From: Ruminococcaceae bacterium UBA4306
Lineage (GTDB): Bacteria > Bacillota > Clostridia > Oscillospirales > Acutalibacteraceae
DNA length: 20,199 bases
Direction: 5' to 3'
Assembly: GCA_002394725.1 (NCBI GenBank)
Contig: DGUQ01000022.1
Location: 2,161 to 22,359, forward strand
The notes beneath the pieces are model-generated. The model saw nothing but the letters and a program-made list of their open reading frames with translations, was not told the origin of the DNA and did not search any database. The position numbers and the translations under genes were made by a program. Shown one piece after another: positions 16,339 to 20,199 of this stretch (its first letter is position 1; the number at the start of each line of letters is the position of its first letter).

Positions 16339-17446
16339 TTGGTTCGGAAAAGATGTATTCAAGCTCGGCTTTGGGCTGATGCGCCTGCCAAAGCGCGAGG
16401 ACGGCTCGAACGATACCGAGAGGGTATCGCGGATGGTCGACCGATTCATTGAAGCAGGCGGCACTTATTTTGACACCGCCTTTGTCTATGATGACGGCGA
16501 CAGTGAGCGTGTGACAAAGGAGGCGCTGATCGACCGCCATCCGCGCGCGAGCTTCACCCTGTGTACCAAGCTCAACGCGTCGCTGTCGGGATTGACGGAG
16601 GAAACCGCGAAGCAGCAGTTCTTCACCAGCCTCAAGCGCACCGGCGCCGGCTACTTTGACTACTATCTTCTGCACGCGCTGGACAGGAATAATTATAAAA
16701 AATATGAGGACTTCCACATCTGGGATTTCGTCCGTGAGAAAAAGGCGGAGGGACTCATCCGCTACTACGGCTTTTCGTTCCACGGCGATCCTGCACTGCT
16801 CGATGAGCTGTTGACGGAACATCCCGACGTAGACTATATCCAATTGCAGATTAACTACGCCGACTGGGACAACCCCGGCGTCGCGTCCAAGGAATGTTAC
16901 GAGATTGCACGTAGGCACAATGTATCCATAACGATCATGGAGCCCTTGAAGGGTGGGGCGCTCGCGAATCCGAACGACGATATCAAGCGCCTGTTCAAGG
17001 AGGCGCGTCCCGAGCTGTCGTTCGCGTCATGGGGCATCCGCTATGCCGCGTCGCTCGAGGGTGTGATCGCAGTGCTCTCGGGTATGTCCAACGAGGAGCA
17101 AATGGAGGACAACCTCTCGTATATGAAGAACTTTCAGCCGCTCAGCGACGAGGAATACAAGGTCATCGCCGCCGCGCAAAAGGAGTTGCAAAAGGACAAT
17201 TCCATCGGCTGTACCGCCTGCAAATACTGCGTGTCGGGCTGTCCGATGAACATCGCCATCCCGGGGATCTTTGCCGTCAAGAATAAGGAGACAGGCAACT
17301 GGGACGGCGGCAGAGGCGCCTATCAGATCGCCACCGAGGGAAAGGGAAAGGCAAGCGACTGCATCGAATGCGGTCAGTGCGAGGACGCGTGTCCCCAGCA
17401 TTTGCCGATCATCTCCCTGCTCAAGGAATGTCGAGGCTTGGAATAA
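16331..17446 (+). CDS. Aldo/keto reductase with C-terminal 2x[4Fe-4S] ferredoxin domain
   Basis: The 371-residue cytoplasmic oxidoreductase has an N-terminal TIM barrel carrying the aldo/keto reductase tetrad Asp48 (YFDTA), Tyr53, Lys80 (CTKL) and His115 (LLHAL). The C-terminal domain has two cluster motifs: CTACKYCVSGCP (Cys294, 297, 300, 304) and CIECGQCEDACP (Cys344, 347, 350, 354). Such fusions are common in anaerobic Firmicutes and probably take electrons from ferredoxin-like donors rather than, or as well as, NADPH. The substrate is unknown. AAAGGAG stands six bases before the ATG. It is the last gene of the overlapping ECF-DUF1893-AKR operon. Confidence 0.9.
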   Translation: MSDWFGKDVFKLGFGLMRLPKREDGSNDTERVSRMVDRFIEAGGTYFDTAFVYDDGDSERVTKEALIDRHPRASFTLCTKLNASLSGLTEETAKQQFFTSLKRTGAGYFDYYLLHALDRNNYKKYEDFHIWDFVREKKAEGLIRYYGFSFHGDPALLDELLTEHPDVDYIQLQINYADWDNPGVASKECYEIARRHNVSITIMEPLKGGALANPNDDIKRLFKEARPELSFASWGIRYAASLEGVIAVLSGMSNEEQMEDNLSYMKNFQPLSDEEYKVIAAAQKELQKDNSIGCTACKYCVSGCPMNIAIPGIFAVKNKETGNWDGGRGAYQIATEGKGKASDCIECGQCEDACPQHLPIISLLKECRGLE

Positions 17447-17522
17447 TCAGCTTTATCTCGGTCTTGAAATACTACTGATCCACGGGAAGAGCCCCTCCCC
17501 TATCTAATATATTGATACACGA

Positions 17523-17562
17523 AAACCGGTAACCGATTAGGTCAGTTACCGGTTTGTTTTAT
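17523..17562. terminator. Terminator between the AKR and flavodoxin genes
   Basis: AAACCGGTAAC (17523-17533) pairs perfectly with GTTACCGGTTT (17545-17555), with an 11-base loop and then GTTTTATTTTA. The minus strand also has a short T-run, so it probably serves both convergent operons. Confidence 0.85.
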
Positions 17563-17969
17563 TTTATGATCTTTCTCGCGAACGCCGCGGCTTTCTTCAA
17601 ATCGCTTTCGTTCGGTCTGCCCTTGTGGAGTCCCTTGAACTCACCCTTACAGTGGAATTCACGGTCATCCATCTTGATACCGACCTGATCCGCCTCCGCC
17701 TTCACCTTTTTCCATGTGGAGTTGAGCATGGCGGCGGAGCCGAAGTTGACGATGCGCTTCACCTTGTCGCTGTCCAGCGAGTGGATATAACGCTTGACCT
17801 CGGGATCGATGCTGAACGCATAGTAGGAGTTACCGAGGAATAGAACATCGACAGGCTCGGTGATGGGTTCACTGATCGGCAGCGCCTTAACGCCGACCGC
17901 TTCGGCGACCGCGTTGGCGAGCTTTTCGGTATTACCTGTTTTGGTATAATATCTGACTGCGACCTTCAT
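17559..17969 (-). CDS. Flavodoxin-like protein
   Basis: The 136-residue protein starts with VRYYTKTGNTEKLA, the T-x-T-G-N-T loop that holds the FMN phosphate in flavodoxins. FLGNSYYAF and VNFGSAA correspond to the two later flavin-contacting loops. It is therefore an electron carrier or small flavin-dependent reductase of the flavodoxin family. The length is typical. GAGGTGAT precedes the ATG, and the peroxidase stop is 11 bases upstream, so it is co-transcribed with the peroxidase and ohrR. Inference: it may supply electrons for peroxide reduction. The stop codon lies within the shared terminator tail. Confidence 0.85.
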   Translation of the reverse strand: MKVAVRYYTKTGNTEKLANAVAEAVGVKALPISEPITEPVDVLFLGNSYYAFSIDPEVKRYIHSLDSDKVKRIVNFGSAAMLNSTWKKVKAEADQVGIKMDDREFHCKGEFKGLHKGRPNESDLKKAAAFARKIIK

Positions 17970-17980
17970 ATAATATCACC

Positions 17981-18526
17981 TCAGAGCGCTTCTTCGACCG
18001 CTTTTCTGACGTCCTTCATATCAACGGTCGGCTCAAAACGCGCGATAACGTTACCCTCGCGGTCAACGAGGAACTTGGTGAAGTTCCATTTGATATACGC
18101 TTTGTCGCCAAACGCCTTGTTGTTCATGTCGGCGAACTTGTTCAGCGCCTTGTTCTTGATCCCTTTGCCGAAGCCCTCAAACGGCTTTTCTGTCGCAAGG
18201 AACGCGAACAGCGGATCGGCATTGTCGCCGTTGACGTCGATCTTCTTGAACTGGGGGAAGTCGGTTCCGAATTTCAGCGTGCAGAAGTTGTGGATCTCTT
18301 CCTCATCTCCGGGCGCCTGATTCGCGAACTGGTTGCACGGGAAGTCGAGAATCTCAAGACCTTTATCACGCAGGTCGCGGTACATTGCTTCAAGCGGCTC
18401 ATAGTGCGGTGTAAAGCCGCAGCCTGTCGCCGTGTTAACGATCAGCAACAGCTTGCCCTTATATTCGGCAAGGCTGACGTCGTTCCCTTTTCTGTCTTTT
18501 ACCGTAAAATCGTATACTGTTTTCAT
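17981..18526 (-). CDS. gpx: Glutathione peroxidase-family (thiol) peroxidase
   Basis: The 181-residue enzyme reduces hydrogen or organic peroxides. The peroxidatic Cys36 lies in NTATGCGFTPHYEPLE, and the rest of the catalytic set is Gln66-Phe (FPCNQFANQ), Trp147 and Asn148 (KWNFTKFL). Cys replaces the selenocysteine of animal enzymes. Cys82 (FCTLKFG) falls where thioredoxin-dependent members carry the resolving cysteine, so reduction by thioredoxin is more likely than by glutathione. AAAGGAG lies eight bases before the ATG. The gene begins 25 bases after ohrR and is followed after 11 bases by the flavodoxin gene, which places it under peroxide control. Confidence 0.93.
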   Translation of the reverse strand: MKTVYDFTVKDRKGNDVSLAEYKGKLLLIVNTATGCGFTPHYEPLEAMYRDLRDKGLEILDFPCNQFANQAPGDEEEIHNFCTLKFGTDFPQFKKIDVNGDNADPLFAFLATEKPFEGFGKGIKNKALNKFADMNNKAFGDKAYIKWNFTKFLVDREGNVIARFEPTVDMKDVRKAVEEAL

Positions 18527-18551
18527 GGTGATTCTCCTTTCGGTTCATTGA

Positions 18552-18992
18552 TTATGATGGTTCTTTTCCCAGAAGCTCATACAACAGCTGATATAATTGC
18601 GCGGCTTTTTCCGGACTGAGCGCCATACAGCCGCCGACCTTGCGCGGAATGTCACTCGCCTGTTCCTGCAAAGCTCTGCCCTTATCGGTCAGAGTAATCA
18701 AAAAGGATCGTTCATCCTCCGCATTCTGCCGCTTTTCGATATAGCCTGCCAGCCGCATCTTTTTGAGAAGCGGTGAGAGCGTGCCGCTGTCGAGCATCAG
18801 CCGCTTGCCGAGCTCGCCCACGGGGATGCCGTCCTTTTCCCACAGCACCAAAAATACGATGTACTGGGTGTAGGTCAGCCCCAGCGGCTTGAGATACGGC
18901 GTATACAGCGCCGTCACGCTCCGCGCCGCCGCATACAGCGGAAAGCACAGCTGATTTTCGAGCTTCATTTCTTCTTTATAGCTCATTACCAT
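18552..18992 (-). CDS. ohrR: OhrR, MarR-family organic peroxide sensor-repressor
   Basis: The 146-residue winged-helix regulator has the OhrR signature LENQLCFPLYAAAR, with Cys16 at the place of the peroxide-reactive Cys15 of Bacillus OhrR. LTYTQYIVFLVLWE holds a Tyr pair equivalent to those that contact the oxidised Cys, and LDSGTLSPLLKKM is the recognition helix. DERSFLITLTDKG is the wing. Oxidation of Cys16 should release it from DNA. AGAGGTG stands seven bases before the ATG at 18992. The usual partner gene ohr is absent. The repressor instead heads an operon with a glutathione peroxidase and a flavodoxin-like protein, and an OhrR-like operator sits on the promoter. Confidence 0.93.
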   Translation of the reverse strand: MVMSYKEEMKLENQLCFPLYAAARSVTALYTPYLKPLGLTYTQYIVFLVLWEKDGIPVGELGKRLMLDSGTLSPLLKKMRLAGYIEKRQNAEDERSFLITLTDKGRALQEQASDIPRKVGGCMALSPEKAAQLYQLLYELLGKEPS

Positions 18993-19017
18993 TCTGTTGC
19001 ACCTCTTTTATCTCTTG

Positions 19018-19042
19018 TGCAATTATATTGTATCAAATACAA
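19018..19042. promoter_or_regulatory. OhrR-type operator on the ohrR promoter
   Basis: TGCAATTATATTGTA (19018-19032) is an imperfect palindrome that closely resembles the TACAATT-AATTGTA operator known for Bacillus OhrR. A second inverted repeat, TTGTAT-CAA-ATACAA (19028-19042), overlaps it. Together they cover the -10 element, as expected for autorepression. Confidence 0.65.
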
Positions 19043-19055
19043 ATGAGTTTGTCAA
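19027..19055 (-). promoter_or_regulatory. Consensus promoter of the ohrR-gpx-flavodoxin operon
   Basis: On the minus strand, TTGACA (19055-19050) is a perfect -35. It is followed by exactly 17 bases and TACAAT (19032-19027). It is the best-matched promoter in the window. Transcription would begin near 19020, giving a leader of about 28 bases. Confidence 0.88.
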
Positions 19056-19114
19056 GGGGAATTTATGCGTTATTTCAATATTTTTTCATTGTTTATCAAA
19101 TGGAACCGGTCTTT

Positions 19115-19450
19115 CCGTAGGGTACGGCGCTTGCGACGTACCGATACTTTTCCACTAAATCTCATCAATACGCGAAGCAAATCGCACCCTCCGTAGGGAT
19201 GGTCATTGACCATCCGCAGAATGACGGGCGTTTCTGTTATCGAAAACGTGTGATAGAAAATATACTCTCCTGCCATTCGGTACGTCGACAAGCAGTGGCG
19301 CTTAGCCAATCACAGACTGAGTCTGTTCTTGGAGCGCTGTTGCATGGGAGTTGTAAGCCAAATCACAGATTTGGACAACTCCTCAAGCGCCGTACCCTAC
19401 AGCTCTCTGTGACGTTGCGCTTTCGGGACGAGCATGTCCCTCCCCTACGG
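19115..19450. repeat. Cluster of inverted repeats; foldable element in a gene-free spacer
   Basis: The 18993-19525 spacer has no credible gene. Its core is a 284-base element closed by a perfect 17-bp inverted repeat: GTAGGGTACGGCGCTTG (19117-19133) against 19384-19400. A second perfect repeat, 19134-19143/19278-19287, abuts it. Inside are hairpins at 19197-19215 (9 bp), 19292-19343 (10-bp stem with three G-U pairs, then CCAA/TTGG and ACAGACT/AGTCTGT) and 19347-19382 (8 bp, a 3-base bulge, 7 bp). CCGTAGGG occurs at 19115 and 19191, and its complement at 19443-19450. No flanking target-site duplication is obvious. It could be a miniature mobile or palindromic intergenic repeat, or a structured RNA. 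Confidence 0.65.
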
Positions 19451-19480
19451 GTGAAATTTGCTTCTCAAACAATGTCATTT

Positions 19481-19516
19481 AACAAAAAGTACCGAGCGCT
19501 TTGGGCACTCGGTACT
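19481..19516 (-). terminator. Terminator of the feo operon
   Basis: AGTACCGAG (19488-19496) pairs perfectly with CTCGGTACT (19508-19516). On the minus strand the stem is followed by TTTTTGTT. It lies 10 bases past the stop of the small Cys-rich gene. Confidence 0.85.
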
Positions 19517-19525
19517 CGGAAACAA

Positions 19526-19702
19526 CTATTGCTTATGACAGGAGCCGGACATCGCGCAGTGCTTGCAGTTGCCGCAGCTGCATACCACCGACTTACCCTG
19601 CTTTTTCTTTTTGATCATGCTGACGATGATCGCCGTGACGATCGCGATCAGCACCGCACAAATAATGATCGTGCCGATGTTATTCGATATCCATGTGAAC
19701 AT
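19526..19702 (-). CDS. FeoB-associated Cys-rich membrane protein
   Basis: The 58-residue protein has one N-terminal membrane helix (about residues 5-28), a run of lysines and a tail with CSCGNCKHC and SGSC, ending in CHKQ. Small proteins of this form, with one helix and a cysteine cluster, are regularly encoded next to feoB in Firmicutes. They are thought to assist ferrous iron uptake, but their exact role is unknown. The start at 19702 has AAGGAG upstream and puts the helix at the very N-terminus, the usual length for this family. An open frame to 19747 adds 15 residues without a ribosome site. It lies 78 bases behind the feoB stop and just before the terminator. Confidence 0.88.
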   Translation of the reverse strand: MFTWISNNIGTIIICAVLIAIVTAIIVSMIKKKKQGKSVVCSCGNCKHCAMSGSCHKQ

Positions 19703-19724
19703 ACATTTCACTCCTTCATATCGA

Positions 19725-19767
19725 ATTGTCATTGCAAGATTGAGCAATGCTGTTCAATCGTGACAAT
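19725..19767 (-). other. Hairpin-forming spacer between feoB and the small gene
   Basis: ATTGTCA (19725-19731) pairs with TGACAAT (19761-19767), and inside it GATTGA (19738-19743) pairs with TCAATC (19754-19759). No T-run follows, so it is more likely to protect or process the feoB transcript than to end it. Confidence 0.4.
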
Positions 19768-19780
19768 CTCCACTTATGAC

Positions 19781-20199
19781 TTACTTGATCTTTACATCCT
19801 TGGTCAGCTTGTCGGCTTCCTTATAGGGTCTGAAGAGCATATAGAGCATGAACGCGATCAGCAGGATCGCAACGATCAGACCGAATACATTCAGGTTGCC
19901 GGTGAAGGCGCCGCCGATCTGGTTGATACACAGCGCGATCACATACGCGAAGATACACTGATAGGCGATCGCGAATGCCGTCCACTTGGCGGAGTTCATC
20001 TCACGTCTGATGGCGCCCATCGCCGCAAAGCACGGTGCGCACAGCAGGTTGAACACGAGGAACGAGAAGCCGGTCACGCCGGTGAATACGCTCGCCAGCG
20101 TCGCCCATGTGGACATTTCTCCGCCGCCGTAGAGGACGCCCATCGTACCGACGATGTTCTCCTTGGCGATCAGACCGGTGATGGAGGCGACAGCCGCCT
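19781..20199 (-). CDS. feoB: FeoB ferrous iron transporter, C-terminal part
   Basis: The frame runs off the right edge, leaving about 139 C-terminal residues. It reads through SITGLIAKENIVGTMGVLYGGG, so the ATG at 20143 is internal. This is the FeoB signature that usually reads TGLxAKExVVxTLGVLYG, in the second Gate region of the membrane domain. LVFNLLCAPCFAAMGAIRRE follows, with the conserved Cys-Ala-Pro-Cys of the core Fe(II) pathway, and then the last two helices. FeoB imports Fe(II) across the cytoplasmic membrane using an N-terminal G domain, which lies outside this window. The Cys-rich partner gene follows downstream. Confidence 0.93.
   Translation of the reverse strand, partial: AAVASITGLIAKENIVGTMGVLYGGGEMSTWATLASVFTGVTGFSFLVFNLLCAPCFAAMGAIRREMNSAKWTAFAIAYQCIFAYVIALCINQIGGAFTGNLNVFGLIVAILLIAFMLYMLFRPYKEADKLTKDVKIK

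Noticed and set aside
18997..19022. TTGCAC/GTGCAA inverted repeat that could fold over the ohrR ribosome site
   Set aside because: The predicted transcription start near 19020 falls inside the left arm, so the RNA would carry an incomplete hairpin with a 14-base loop. It is more likely incidental or part of the operator region.
19070..19309. 79-residue minus-strand open frame in the repeat-rich spacer
   Set aside because: It is built from the inverted repeats, has no ribosome site, and its N-terminal half reads through repeat arms.

Overview
The window looks like the chromosome of an anaerobic, gut-type Firmicute of the Ruminococcus/Oscillospiraceae kind. The evidence is a secreted protein ending in a type I dockerin, a FeoB ferrous-iron importer with its small Cys-rich partner, an aldo/keto reductase carrying a 2x[4Fe-4S] ferredoxin tail, a Bacillus-type (diheme, type B) fumarate reductase, strong AGGAGG-like ribosome sites, and moderately GC-rich genes separated by AT-rich spacers. 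No rRNA, tRNA, CRISPR array, integrase or transposase gene was seen.

Layout. 1-882 is the 3' end of a hybrid histidine kinase with two receiver domains. 883-1308 has no gene but a dense run of perfect inverted repeats. 1309-4233 encodes a fusion of an APC-family amino-acid-permease-like membrane module to a hybrid histidine kinase, followed at once by a free HPt phosphotransfer protein (4252-4596). A shared terminator separates these from a convergent membrane-anchored SpoIIE/RsbU-type PP2C phosphatase (4670-6118, minus). Divergent promoters lead to that phosphatase and to a CPA1 Na+/H+ antiporter (6520-7788). Next is a secreted, modular dockerin protein (8078-10261). On the minus strand, 15148-10320 is a tight five-gene operon: frdC, frdA, frdB, a GNAT acetyltransferase and an NhaC-family antiporter. 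Facing away from it is a three-gene overlapping plus-strand operon (15339-17446): ECF transporter S component, DUF1893 protein, ferredoxin-type aldo/keto reductase. Then comes a minus-strand peroxide-response operon (18992-17559): ohrR, glutathione peroxidase, flavodoxin-like protein, with an OhrR-type operator on its promoter. A repeat-rich, strongly foldable spacer (about 19115-19450) precedes the 3' end of a minus-strand feo operon that runs off the right edge.

How the parts work together. The left 6 kb is a signalling island: two hybrid kinases, an HPt protein and a PP2C phosphatase, with no DNA-binding response regulator in view. The middle concerns energy and ions: fumarate respiration to succinate plus two unrelated Na+/H+ antiporters. 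The right side handles peroxide stress and ferrous iron uptake. The most unusual items are the permease-kinase fusion, the loss in FrdA of the histidine that normally binds FAD covalently, and two spacers (951-1230 and 19117-19400) whose nested inverted repeats suggest structured RNAs or palindromic repeat elements.
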